A stretch of 64,000 nucleotides of DNA from Manduca sexta (taxonomy: Eukaryota > Arthropoda > Insecta > Lepidoptera > Sphingidae): assembly GCF_014839805.1 (NCBI RefSeq), contig NC_051138.1:15900020-15964019 (forward strand), given 5' to 3'. The notes under the pieces are model-generated. The model was not told the DNA's origin. It worked only from the letters and a program-made list of their open reading frames with translations, and did no database searches. Both the position numbers and the translations under genes were made by a program. This document shows, one piece after another, positions 24,401-35,124 of the stretch (position 1 is its first letter; each line of letters opens with the position of its first letter).

Positions 24401-27400
24401 ATTTGAAGTGTGTTACTTTACTGTACTAGGTCATCCTATAATAGCAGTAGAAAAGAGGAAAATAAATTCATTGTTATTATTAAATATTTTTCCATACCAG
24501 ATGAGCTGACTTCCCTTATTTATCTTAAGATATGTTTGGAATTTTTCAGAACGGTCTTTGGATAAAACTGACTACCGCAACGTAAAACTTCATTTACTTA
24601 ACTCCAATTTAGTGACTTTATTGTCATATAACACAGAGGCATCAGTTCCAACCATTTATGCTCTAAGGTGGACGAGCTGGCGGCAGAGATGCTATCAAAA
24701 CTGCCGAACAAGATCGACGTGGAGACGACGGAGCGGATGATGGGCCCCGAGATCGTGATGCCGATGTGCGTGTCGCTGCTGCAGGAGATCGGCTACTACA
24801 ACGTGCTCATCACCGCCATCACCGCCGGGCTCAAGGTAACGCGTACATGATAATCGATTCTTACGTTAATTCGATTTAATCGATTATTCGCGCATTTGAT
24901 TCATTTGGGTCTTCTTTGTTCTACTTTGTTTTTTACACTATTTCCCTGGTTATTTAAATATCTATGGGCAATTGTGGACCCTTGCCATCAAGCACTCCAA
25001 CTTCGGTCCCACTTCATCTATATATATAAAAATCAATTGCTGTTCGTTAGTCTCGCTAAAACTCGAGAACGGCTGAACCGATTTGGCTAATTTTGGTTTT
25101 GAATTAATTGTAGAAGTCCAGGGATGGATTAAACGGTGACGAACATACATAATAAATAACGGAAAATACTAAAAACGACAATATAAGTTTTCAATACAAA
25201 ATGTTCCTAGCCATGAAACATTCGATGTCTTTTGTCTTTTTAGAAATAAAGAATTGGCCTGGCTGTCACATATATATAGGTGCGTTCAGAAATTTGTCTG
25301 TTTCATAGTTGTACTATGAGGTCCGATTTCTTTGGTTTATTTTGTTCAAATACAAAACATTTCAGAAATAAATAAAGTGTAAAAGTGTCAGTGGGTTCTT
25401 AAAAATAGAAAATAAATAAATAAATTTCAAGACTATTATTAAAATCTATCATCAATTTGTCAGTGCGTGAGAACTTTATTTAATGTTATTGTCGCAAAAT
25501 GCCACGGAGAAGATGACTTAGATCGTCGAAGTTTATCAAATGTGCGACGAGCTTCTTCACGTGCAAGCCGTACTGTTGACTAACGGGAGACAGATAATGA
25601 TAACATACGTATTGGTATGGCAAAATTGCGTTCCACGATGAATAATAATAATAAATGTATGTAGGTGATACGAAGTTCACCGGGTCATCTAGTACTATAT
25701 AAAAAAATGTTTAAGTTATTTTTTTAACTATACCTACTATATTAGTATTTGATTGTTGATTGCCGCTCTAAAACATCGGATCAAACTATACGAAAATACA
25801 TTTCCACCTACAGTAAACTACAAAATGTTTAAAAAACCAGAAGAATAACACTGGGATTTTTGACAAAAAATATTATAAAACATCTTTGGCCTATGTTAGC
25901 AGGGGAAAGACGAATATCTGGTTTCAGTTAGTAATGCAATATCAAAGTGACCCTGTTTGTCTTGTATGGCAGGAGATGCGGCGTGCCATCGAGGGTCTGG
26001 TGGTTATGTCCGAGATGTTAGAGGACATGTACACGTGCATATTCGAGGGGAAAGTACCTTCCTTCTGGCAGAAAGGTTCTTGTCTAGATATCTTGTTAAT
26101 ATTAGATGATTGATATTGATGAAAATAGTAAAAAAATAGCTTCATGTGTGTGGACTTTCGAAAGTGCTGTAGTTAATGTTGTTAAATTATGTAATGTATA
26201 ACTCGTGCGACTATATTGATTGATATTATAATTGAGTTGGTATATAAAGCTGAAAATGTGAAATATTTTTTTCCGTGATCACTTTTACTTTATAGGTTGA
26301 ATCTCATGGTTTCTATCAATCGAAATAACCGCATTCTTAATTTTTGATCCCATAAATAAACCAATTAAAATAAGTAATTTGTAAGTATGTCAAAAATCTT
26401 TTTATTGGTCCATAATCGCAACGGATGGAAACAAGTGATTGTGGTTGTTTGTTAAACTAGTGGTGAATACACGTGTGAGTGTGTGGTGGATGTGTGAATG
26501 TGTCAGGGCGTCCGTCGATGAAGCCGCTGGGGTCGTGGTGCCGCGAGCTGTGGCTGCGCGGGGCGCACCTGGGCGGGTGGGCCAACGCGCCCCGCGCGCC
26601 CCCCACGCTGTGCTGGCTGCCCGCCTTCGTCGCGCCCACCGGCTTCCTCACCGCTGTCATGTGTGAATGTGTGAATGTGTCAGGGCGTCCGTCGATGAAG
26701 CCGCTGGGGTCGTGGTGCCGCGAGCTGTGGCTGCGCGGGGCGCACCTGGGCGGGTGGGCCAACGCGCCCCGCGCGCCCCCCACGCTGTGCTGGCTGCCCG
26801 CCTTCGTCGCGCCCACCGGCTTCCTCACCGCTGTCATGTGTGAATGTGTGAATGTGTCAGGGCGTCCGTCGATGAAGCCGCTGGGGTCGTGGTGCCGCGA
26901 GCTGTGGCTGCGCGGGGCGCACCTGGGCGGGTGGGCCAACGCGCCCCGCGCGCCCCACGCTGTGCTGGCTGCCCGCCTTCGTCGCGCCCACCGGCTTCCT
27001 CACCGCTGTCATGTGTGAATGTGTGAATGTGTCAGGGCGTCCGTCGATGAAGCCGCTGGGGTCGTGGTGCCGCGAGCTGTGGCTGCGCGGGGCGCACCTG
27101 GGCGGGTGGGCCAACGCGCCCCGCGCGCCCCCCACGCTGTGCTGGCTGCCCGCCTTCGTCGCGCCCACCGGCTTCCTCACCGCTGTCATGTGTGAATGTG
27201 TGAATGTGTCAGGGCGTCCGTCGATGAAGCCGCTGGGGTCGTGGTGCCGCGAGCTGTGGCTGCGCGGGGCGCACCTGGGCGGGTGGGCCAACGCGCCGCG
27301 CGCGCCCCACGCTGTGCTGGCTGCCCGCCTTCGTCGCGCCCACCGGCTTCCTCACCGCTGTCATGTGTGAATGTGTGAATGTGTCAGGGCGTCCGTCGAT

Positions 27401-28495
27401 GAAGCCGCTGGGGTCGTGGTGCCGCGAGCTGTGGCTGCGCGGGGCGCACCTGGGCGGGTGGGCCAACGCGCCCCGCGCGCCCCCCACGCTGTGCTGGCTG
27501 CCCGCCTTCGTCGCGCCCACCGGCTTCCTCACCGCTGTCATGTGTGAATGTGTGAATGTGTCAGGGCGTCCGTCGATGAAGCCGCTGGGGTCGTGGTGCC
27601 GCGAGCTGTGGCTGCGCGGGGCGCACCTGGGCGGGTGGGCCAACGCGCCCCGCGCGCCCCCCACGCTGTGCTGGCTGCCCGCCTTCGTCGCGCCCACCGG
27701 CTTCCTCACCGCTGTCATGCAGGCTTGTGCAATTTTTTTTTATTCGATTCTCTAAACTGTTGATTTCCAAAGTGGTCCAGGTAGACCCCCAGGGGTCCAT
27801 GGGAAACTTCAGGGGGTCTACGTTGGCGTGACTAATAAATGAATGAAGGAATGCCACGATTCCTAAGCGGGGGTCCACGAAAATTTAACGAGTTTGATAG
27901 GTGAAGTCAAGCTAACATATTTAGGTACTATCAATGTAGGCAGATAATATTGATAGAGGGGTTGTAAGGGGCATGGTGACCCCAACTTAACGCCCCGCGA
28001 TAGCTGGGCGGTAGTTGTAATGCACTTTTTCTGCGAAACCTAAAAAAAAAATAGGTCCGTCGGAACCAAAATAATTTCAAAGGGGCTAAGAGAAAAAAAG
28101 TTTGGGAACCTCTGCTATAAACAGATGAACAATAATTTAAAAAAAAATTATAAAATATAAAATTCCAATAATTGACATCAACTTGATGTGATGACAGCTA
28201 GCGCATATTACATGACTATATTACATACGGTAATTAGACTAGATCATAGTTATACTCCCATATATTGTATTGTAACCATCCACGAGGACACTGATGAAGT
28301 TGATAGCCTTTCATTTTTGTCAATGACAATCATATTAGCATCCATTAACAACTGTGGTGTTGAACTATGGTGTTTTTAGACGACGGCCCGCGGCGAGGGC
28401 TGGCCGATCGACACGCTGTGCTGGGAGTTCACGGTGATGCCTCTCGACGAGGGCTCGTTCGTGCGTCCGCCACGAGACGGCGGCGTCTACATACG
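18416..28495 (+). CDS. Dnah2: Axonemal dynein heavy chain, DNAH2 type, exons 14-25 (c2 copy)
   Basis: Second copy of dynein exons 14-25 on the plus strand: 18416-18562, 18860-19005, 19294-19454, 19629-19833, 20158-20343, 20690-20874, 23153-23294, 23927-24007, 24668-24835, 25973-26075, 27565-27722 and 28380-28495. Each has the same length as its c1 partner, and differences are scattered, mostly silent substitutions, so both copies look functional here. Introns align across most of their length and differ mainly by mobile elements. Exon 24 is preceded by six extra copies of a 177-bp unit holding the exon and its acceptor. The chain continues in phase to 57232 on c4. The simplest reading is the second allele of the c1 gene. 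No upstream exons can be present because c2 starts at 18179. Confidence 0.88.
21321..21601 (-). mobile_element. Full tRNA-derived SINE, present only in the c2 allele
   Basis: Flanked by an 11-bp target duplication TAGATTAGACA (21310-21320 and 21602-21612) and absent from the matching c1 site near 7720. On the minus strand it starts with CCTCGGTGGCGTAGTTG, has the B box GGTTCGAATCC, and ends in a (TATG)n-type tail. These are the hallmarks of a LINE-mobilised SINE. Confidence 0.85.
22112..22502 (+). mobile_element. TA-flanked MITE, present only in the c2 allele
   Basis: The end TAGGGGACCGGCC and the opposite end GTGCCCTA are imperfect inverted repeats. c1 has AACAATTAGGGTAAC at this place (near 7187) without the insert. 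The same family is at 41024-41411 on c3, with better-matched ends. It contains a TGACGTCA palindrome flanked by purine-rich sequence and has no coding capacity. Confidence 0.75.
23318..23612 (-). mobile_element. tRNA-derived SINE, second family, in the c2 allele
   Basis: Same family as 15708-16003. It lies 23 bp behind dynein exon 20 in c2. c1 has unrelated intron sequence here (about 6140-6355, with a GGT-rich run), so the two alleles differ by replacement and not by a clean insertion. Confidence 0.78.
24071..24383 (-). mobile_element. Second hAT-like element (c2 copy)
   Basis: Reverse-complement counterpart of 5376-5679, in the intron between exons 21 and 22 of the c2 dynein copy. The ends read CATTGATTCCCGAAGTGG and AAAACCTCTG. 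Confidence 0.65.
25017..25692 (+). mobile_element. Helitron-like element in the c2 copy of dynein intron 22
   Basis: Begins TCTATATATATAAAAATC after host A and ends with hairpin GGTGA-loop-TCACC followed by GGGTCATCTAG before host T. It is non-coding. The c1 intron (4706-4923) is short and lacks both this element and about 100 bp of flanking sequence. Confidence 0.65.
26507..27722 (+). repeat. Dnah2: Seven tandem copies of a 177-bp unit carrying dynein exon 24
   Basis: Each unit holds the end of the intron (TGTGTGAATGTGTCAG) plus exon 24 up to GCTGTCATG. Successive ATGs fall at 26659, 26836, 27011, 27188, 27363, 27540 and 27717, so units are 177 bp, twice 175. The 175-bp units lost two C in a C-run. 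Only the last unit keeps the exon end CAG and its GC donor. The c1 allele has a single copy (4042-4199). Splicing to the last acceptor would still give a normal exon. Confidence 0.93.
27758..28114 (-). mobile_element. hAT-like non-autonomous element (c2 copy)
   Basis: Reverse-complement counterpart of 3656-4008, ending GGGAACCTCTG and flanked by CTCTAAAC and CTATAAAC. Presence on both arms means the insertion predates their split. Confidence 0.75.
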
Positions 28496-30565
28496 GTCAG
28501 TCGAACCATCATCCTTCTTCCCCATTTGAATTGTACTAGTTGTAATATTTAGTAGTAGTATTCTGTATCTGCCAGGATAACTACCCCCGTACACAATGTG
28601 TTAAACCTAATGTTACGCGCGGCTATCCTAGTCAATGATATCGGGCGTTTCCGGAAGTATTCGGCTGCGCGGGCAGGCTGACAGAAGAGACTATTATATT
28701 ATTCTCTCTGGTTGGACGTTGTCAAAAAATGTCTAAAATTGTATTCTTGCTAATATAATGTTTACTGTAAAAAGAGCGTTTAACACTAATCATAGTGGTC
28801 CATGTGTGTCATGTTCCGGAATCAGCCTTTGTATATTCTAACAACCGACATAAATGTGTCGCCTGGCGAGGTATAATCATATCTCAGCCGACACTCTATC
28901 TAGTACCCCACTTCGCTTGCCGCTAGGTTCAGTGTGATTACTTCGCTGTGCCAGTAGAAATGAAACCGTGACGGCTTTAAAGTAGGGAGGGAGACGAACC
29001 GGGCATATTTGAATGTGGATGTCAAATCTAAAATAATGTTACGGTTTGTGGAAAGTGGGAAAATTACCTATTTATTTATTTATTTAAAGACCTCCAACAA
29101 TGGATACACGGCATATAATAAATACAATGTCGTAATATTGGTACAATTAACAATGTGACGTGCCTCTTCAATTATAGGAGACCACAGCATGCAAATTTAT
29201 AATTTATATTTATATATTATGTAAGTATTTTATTTATTTATGTATTTCTATAATATTATCGTTTGCAGGTTGACTAAATTTTACACATGTATGCTTGTTT
29301 TGAGTCTTGTATGTCTACTTACTTAACTAATTTAGTTCTATTTATATTATAAAAAGTGGACGGTAATTTATACACCGTAATGATTTATTTATATTCATAA
29401 AAAACGTTTACAGCACATAAGCATTGATATAAGAACGATTCAAGCAGTAAAGAGTAAATAATTAGTTGTAAATCAGAACAAAATTAAATGTTTATCTTAA
29501 AGTGAAATTAAAATCACTCCATCATTTGTATAGTACCAAGTAGACAGGATTAATATTTCACAAATCATTTACCTAATACCTAATAATAAGTGATTGCCGG
29601 GAACAAGTACATGAATGTACACTCTAATAGTAAACCGTATTGCGGATGTATTGACATTTCTAAAGATACGATACAAATTTAAAGGGGAGTAGGGTAGTTC
29701 CTTATGTTTTATTTTGTAAATTATTTTATATGTAGCAGAAAAAAATAATATAAAGAAATTCTTCTGTGAAATCAGCGTCAAAATTTGTTGAAAAATAAAG
29801 GCGTTATTCATACGTGAAATATTTTTGTGAACCAAAATTATTATATTAAAAGAGGTGTGGTGGGTTTATCACGCTATCTCTTTCTCACGTACGCACCGTA
29901 ACAGTCGGTGACGTCACTGTTTGCTATTACTGTTATTTGATAGCTACCCCTTCCACCAAATTTTAAAGCGTTAAAACTTAATAATTATTGCGTAGATTTT
30001 GAAAATTCCTTTTCTTTAGATTTTGGATGACATAATATATTTTTGATAAAAAACTTAGCCATCGGAACGGTATAAATAAAACTATATGCGTACATATGAT
30101 GCATTCAATTACCAGCATCTTGATTCCATCTTCACTTAACAGTAGTATTGGTAAACTTATCAAACTAATATAATATTATCCATTTTATAATCTTTGTAAA
30201 GATAACTTAATCCTACGTTCCTAAAATACTGTAAAAAAAATAAACTGACAATAGTATGAATAATGATATCAACCCTGTATTATAATATAGTGCCCCACTT
30301 TTGGGGAAGCTCCTTTACTTATAAGCAATATTAAGTCTCTCATACACCACCAATTTTTTTACGGTTGAGAAGACTACGTATCATTGGAGATTTTAAAGTA
30401 AGGTCTTAGATATTGCTACCTCACAACGTTTATCCTCAACTGAAAGTAACTGAACAGTCAGAGGTGTGTGCCCGGCGAACGGAGTCGAATTCACGATCTC
30501 ATTGTACAAAAATATGTAAAATTATTGTATTAATGCAATATTTCCAATGCTATCAGGTGCCAAAT
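28496..30565. other. Dynein intron, repeat-rich, no gene seen
   Basis: Start of the large intron after exon 25. It contains a decayed dispersed repeat (about 28590-28990, related to 35570-35780), a diverged relative of the TA-type MITE (about 29850-30200, with TGACGTCAC) and a truncated SINE near 30455-30500. The same blocks occur in c1 at 3280 to 1. No supported coding exon. Confidence 0.6.
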
Positions 30566-31555
30566 TCATGCCTCGATTTCCCTGTACGGCGGAGGCAGAG
30601 TATGCTCATCCATAAGCCTAGCGATGTCGATGCCTTGCTCTACGGGGGGCAGATCCCGCTCCCGCTCGCCCAACAGGATCGGCACCGAGACTTTAGCGTT
30701 GCAGTGAGGCATCGGCAGTCTGATGGTCATCAAGATCTCATACACGTTGTTGATCACCTTGCTGTTTTGGATGGTGCACTCCCAAGTCACAATCGGCACG
30801 CTGATAGTCATGTTCGCTACACTATTCGCCGATACTCCCACGGTCTCTCCCCCACACTGTTCTACTGTTTCCTCCGCTACTCTGGACTTCCAGCAATCTG
30901 CTGTGAACACAGTCTTTCTTACAAGTTCTGCCTTTATACTCTTTATGTTCACGCTTGTGTCGTTGTTTATGATTAGTTTGATGTCCACCCTCTCCCCCGG
31001 TTTTACAGACGGCTTAGCAATCCTGGCTTTTAAGTTTATCTTCTGATTACCTGAGGACAGCGGTTTGAACAATGTCTTCTCCATTTGGAACGTGATCGGT
31101 GTGTCGGGAATCGGGCGCACGTGATCTAAGTAACTGCGCACGACTATGTACTGTTTGAAGACTTTTGTCAGTGTGAGAACGGCCTGTTTCTTGAATTCCA
31201 AGATTATCGCGTAGTTGATGTGACCCCACGCGTGCTGGAACGATGAGGGTATGTCGTGCGGAAGGGTGTACACAAACCTATACTCGTAAGCGCCTATCGG
31301 TAGGGTATCTGTGTATCTAGGCAGCAAACTGTCCACTTTACATATGACTATGTCCGTGCCCGTGTACCTGGTTCTGGAATTGTCATCTTCGGTTTCGTGC
31401 CACGAGCAATACGCCTGGCCCATGAGCGAGATTGTGGCGTGTTCGTACTTTGTAGGCACGTCTACAGCGTACTTGATGACGCCGGAGACGGGTCCGCCAG
31501 GCCGATGAACTCCTTCACTCGGTCTATCGATCAATATTTGGCACGCCACTCCCAT
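30566..31555 (-). CDS. Arrestin domain-containing protein with PPxY tail (ARRDC family), copy 1
   Basis: Intronless gene of 329 residues; the start is the ATG at 31555, because the two codons before it are not needed and the paralog at 34152 starts at the same place (MGV-CQILIDRP). Residues about 5-150 form the arrestin N fold (GVIKYAVD, LPHDIPSSFQHAWGHINYAI), residues about 170-300 the arrestin C fold (KPGERVDIKLIINNDTSVNI, VPILLGERE). The tail has PPPY (PPxY), the motif with which alpha-arrestins recruit Nedd4-type ubiquitin ligases to membrane cargo. It lies antisense inside a dynein intron and heads a cluster with 33235-34152 and 55027-55995. Confidence 0.9.
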   Translation of the reverse strand: MGVACQILIDRPSEGVHRPGGPVSGVIKYAVDVPTKYEHATISLMGQAYCSWHETEDDNSRTRYTGTDIVICKVDSLLPRYTDTLPIGAYEYRFVYTLPHDIPSSFQHAWGHINYAIILEFKKQAVLTLTKVFKQYIVVRSYLDHVRPIPDTPITFQMEKTLFKPLSSGNQKINLKARIAKPSVKPGERVDIKLIINNDTSVNIKSIKAELVRKTVFTADCWKSRVAEETVEQCGGETVGVSANSVANMTISVPIVTWECTIQNSKVINNVYEILMTIRLPMPHCNAKVSVPILLGERERDLPPVEQGIDIARLMDEHTLPPPYREIEA

Positions 31556-32329
31556 TATCACGAAACACTTTTAATACGCGTTATTATTATTGTGAATGAC
31601 AAATTGCGAACGTCGAGCGAGGAATGAGTAATGTTTGTTATGTATACGTAACAATGTTTTAAGCATCATGGATGGTGCGAGGGAGACAGTGGATATGGTT
31701 ACGCATGTATGCGAGCGAGATATACGTACTAACCGGTGTCAAGAATAACGGGTGGGGAACGTAACCTTGTATAGTCACTAGTGAGTGTGATATAATACAT
31801 AGTAGGCACACAATATGTATATTGCGAGTTTGTAAACAATCATCGTATGCTACTGTTTCAATCCGAAATATATTTTACTTGGTAAAATGGTTGAACAACG
31901 CTGTGGATATATTTGACTGCAGCTTAGAAGAGCCGACTCAATTCATATGGTGAATGAGAATACCGGCGACCCACCATGTTTACTTAATTCCAAATTCTGT
32001 GTTATGACTAATGAGGCTGCAACCCATTCATAATGCTCCTAAAACTATGGATGTCATGGACGGTTAGATCACTTATCGTCACGACGTATTCTGTTGCTTC
32101 AGTTATGAAAAATTAGCGAATTAAATTGTAGGAATTACGTCTAAGTGTGGGCAGAGACGTAACAAGTACACTCATGCTGTTAAAAGTAATAACACACATG
32201 ATTAAATCAATTGGTACAAATTAATAGCACGTTTTTATTAATATTAAATAACAAAAACAGTCAAACATAGAATACAACTGAAATTAATTTAAATAAATAA
32301 TAGAATAATAATTTAGCAAAGTAATAATA
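31556..32329. other. Intergenic space, no gene seen
   Basis: AT-rich sequence upstream of arrestin copy 1. It presumably holds that gene's promoter, but I recognise no core motif. AATAAA on the minus strand (32234-32239) could serve the exon that follows. Confidence 0.5.
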
Positions 32330-32563
32330 TCACAATATTAATGACATACTCTCCTGTAATATATCAAAATACCCAGCATAAGGAGGACCAGATTCGCTTT
32401 TAGATCGAGTACAGAATATATTCGTTATTTTGTCACCAGCACAGGGTACCTCCTTATAGCTATCACAAAACGTTATGATCCCACTGAAGTTAGTCACTAT
32501 TCTACTCTTCTCACCTTGGACGACATAATGTGCAATGTGTTCCTCATCAAGTCCCTTTAGCCA
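32330..32563 (-). CDS. Possible orphan terminal exon, function unknown
   Basis: Open from a clean acceptor (GTGTTTCCAG|TGGCTAAAG) to TGA at 32330-32332, 77 residues: starts WLKGLDEEHIAHYVVQG, contains GIITFCDSYKEVPCAGDK, ends FDILQESMSLIL. Composition looks coding, and a polyadenylation signal follows about 90 bp downstream. I do not recognise the family and found no upstream exon between here and 33235. It resembles none of the three arrestin genes around it. It may be a relic or the end of a gene whose start I missed. Confidence 0.4.
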   Translation of the reverse strand, partial: WLKGLDEEHIAHYVVQGEKSRIVTNFSGIITFCDSYKEVPCAGDKITNIFCTRSKSESGPPYAGYFDILQESMSLIL

Positions 32564-33234
32564 CTGGAAACACAAACTTCATGCTACTCGTGCAGATGGG
32601 CTATGGATCTATGATATATTATGCTATATTTTTTTTCATATTTAATCATAATATTATTTATTACATCTACATACAGGGCTTTTTTATCTTTGCATCATTC
32701 AAAGGTTGACTGGTAGAAAATTCCAACGTAGTATAAAAAGTGTGTAAATAAATAAAATTCTTTGTTACACACATAATACAGGGCACATAATACTGGTAAC
32801 CCCAGAGATTTGAGGGTAATCAACGGGTCACACTAACGTCTAATGTGTTTTATTATCCCATTAATTGAATAATAGACAATGCGTAGGTGTCTACCGACTT
32901 GTCGGGATAATTTACCAATGACATTTGAATCTGCAGTGTTTGTTAGTTTCCCATTAATTTGGATAATGGGTGTTTTAGATATTAACCTCAGCATGCCCCC
33001 AGCATGACACGATGATGAGGTATTAAAATTTTTACGATGAAAAACTCGCTGTGGAATCTTAGTTGCTATAGAGATCTTTGCTAGGATTAATTATTAAAGG
33101 TTTTCCTTATTTATACGTATAGGAATGTGTCACAATATGTTCACTTGTTGGTTTTTCTTGTATCCGAGTCGTGATGTTTGTACTCGTGCATGTGTTGCCA
33201 GCACGGTGGTAGTCGGGCATCCGCCTCCAAAGCT

Positions 33235-34152
33235 CTAACGTTCATGCCGTGAACATGCTCTGTCGCCCAGCAAGATCGGCACCATGACCGTAACGTTGCG
33301 ATGCGGCACCGGCAAAACAGCCGTCACCAGGATCTTATACTCGTTGGATATCACCTTGCTGTGTTGCACGGTGCGCTCTAGCTCCAGTGTTGGCACGGTG
33401 ACTGCCATCTCGGCTTTGCTGCGCGGCCGCACCTCCGCAGTCTCCACCATGCAGTTTTTAATCTTCTTCTCTCGGTTTGCAGTCCTTCCGCCGTCCGCTG
33501 TATATATAGTACATCTGACCAGCTCCGCTCTTAAACATTTCACGTGTACGGTGCTATCGTTAGTTATCATCAATTTGAGGTGAGCTCTGTCTCCCGGTAT
33601 TATATAAGGTGTCGCTATCTCGCCTTTCAAATATACCTCTTGTTTCCCGAAAGACATCGGCTTGAATAATTTGTGGTCCGCACCAAAAACAGTTGGTGTG
33701 TCTAATAATGTAGCGTCCAAGTGGTTGCGTACAGTTATTTCCGCTTTGAAACTCTTAGTGGCGTTGAAGACGGCGTCTTTCTTGAACTCCAACAGTATCT
33801 TGTAACACACGTGGCCCGTCCGCGTCTTAAAGGACGGTGGGATGATCTTTGGCAACGTGAAGAGAAACCTGTGCTCGTATGCGCCTGCTGGGAGTGTTCG
33901 CGTCCTGTGCGTGGGGTTCAGCAGACTCACTTCTTCACAGACGTGGGATTCTTTTCCCGTGTAGTTGTAGGTTTCGTTGTCGGTGTCGCTCTCGGACCAG
34001 TGACACCATGATTCACCTCTGAGCGCGAGTATGATGTCCTTGTACTCTTTAGGCTGGTCCAGGGCGTACTTGACGACGCCGGTGACGGGCCCACCGGCTC
34101 TGTGCACGCCGTCGAACGGCCTGTCGATCAATATTTGACACAACACGCCCAT
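33235..34152 (-). CDS. Arrestin domain-containing protein, copy 2, with frameshifted tail
   Basis: Intronless, 305 residues, starting MGVLCQILIDRPFDGVHRAGG. It has the same two arrestin lobes as copy 1 (TLPKIIPPSFKTRTGHVCYK; IIPGDRAHLKLMITNDSTV; VPILLGDRA) and is more distant from copy 1 than alleles would be, so it is a true paralog. The frame stops soon after ILLGDR. In the next frame the sequence goes on as EHVHGMNVRALEADARLPPC-W and stops about 30 codons later, placed like the copy 1 tail but with PPCW for PPxY. One base near 33255 may therefore be extra. Whether this is a sequencing slip or real loss of the ligase-binding tail is open. Confidence 0.88.
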   Translation of the reverse strand: MGVLCQILIDRPFDGVHRAGGPVTGVVKYALDQPKEYKDIILALRGESWCHWSESDTDNETYNYTGKESHVCEEVSLLNPTHRTRTLPAGAYEHRFLFTLPKIIPPSFKTRTGHVCYKILLEFKKDAVFNATKSFKAEITVRNHLDATLLDTPTVFGADHKLFKPMSFGKQEVYLKGEIATPYIIPGDRAHLKLMITNDSTVHVKCLRAELVRCTIYTADGGRTANREKKIKNCMVETAEVRPRSKAEMAVTVPTLELERTVQHSKVISNEYKILVTAVLPVPHRNVTVMVPILLGDRACSRHER

Positions 34153-35124
34153 CTTGGAAGCAAAACAAAACTGAATCTGTTTGGCAAAACGAGACTAGTT
34201 CGCGAGTAATCGGGGCTCTACCTATGAGTAATGTGTAAGGCATCATACACGCGAGCATTAAAATAAACGTGCGCCAACGCGCCTTTTCATCGCGTTGCAT
34301 CCACGCTCGTCAAAGGATTTTTAAATAACAAATTTATTTGTATCTTGTTACGCATATGATATTAATTGAGATTGCAATTTTAGCAGTAAACCTCAGAATT
34401 ATGTGTTAGGATCTCGCCTTAGGTGCTGTAAACGAAGTCAAAAAAGTTGACACAAATACTGATTTCGGAGTGTAAATTCAAAGTGCTTAAAAGAGTTCTT
34501 GCATTAACACAGAAGATACCTAGCATTAGGCCATACGTTTAAAATATCGCGCAGTAACACACAGCCAAAACGCTTGTCAAAACCTTGCCTTGCGTAGTAC
34601 AAAAAAGACAAACATATGATTTCGTATTGTGTGCGAGCGAGACAAGGCACATAACTGATTAATGGAGGCAGTGTTGGCGGGGAACGCCGCGACGGAGGAA
34701 GCTTTGACTAGTCAATGGGTCATTATGTGTATATGTAAGGAAATACCCGGGGAATTTCACGTGGCAAATGAACAAAGATAATTTTTACAGTTCCTACATC
34801 ATAACGGAACCCTTAGGTTCACATTGTTGTTCGTCTGTCTCTCACTCTCTCTCTCACTCTCTGTCTGTCTGTCGTGATCTTTTGCTCAGGAACGCGTACT
34901 GGTACCAAGTTGGAACACAATATATAAAATAATCGAGTATATGTATGATCTTTTTTAGCTGCGAAAAAAAGTATCTTGTAAGTCAACGTGATTAAAATAT
35001 ATTATGAACTTTTATGTCGTATGTTTTCGCGTGTTATACTATTCATCATGGGAATCAAAACCTCTAGATACTTCCTGTTGACTTACAATCATGAATTTTG
35101 GTAAGAAGCAATGTCTTAGCACAT
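34153..35124. other. Upstream region of arrestin copy 2 and dynein intron; no gene seen
   Basis: Contains a CT/GT-rich microsatellite (34828-34880, mostly CTCTCT and CTGT repeats) and otherwise AT-rich sequence. No open frame with coding character. Confidence 0.5.

Larger units (their letters stand above)
18179..30502. repeat. Right arm of the long inverted repeat (c2 copy of 1-10864)
   Basis: Reverse-complement partner of 1-10864, about 1.5 kb longer. The extra length comes from a SINE (21321-21601), a TA-type MITE (22112-22502), a second SINE (23318-23612), a Helitron-like element (25017-25692) and six extra 177-bp exon units (26507-27560), partly offset by lack of the Helitron. The arm starts exactly at the contig edge. 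Confidence 0.9.

Noticed and set aside
26457..27718. Long Arg/Pro-rich open frames on the minus strand and alternate plus frames over the 177-bp array
   Set aside because: They are antisense or off-frame readings of the amplified GC-rich dynein exon; they exist because a stop-free unit was multiplied.
1..30502. A genuine pair of divergent dynein genes forming a palindrome
   Set aside because: Possible in principle, but exact contig-edge limits, the 500-N gap and allele-like differences favour haplotype duplication.
30413..31627. Plus-strand open frames opposite arrestin copy 1
   Set aside because: No homology and weaker composition than the minus-strand arrestin frame.
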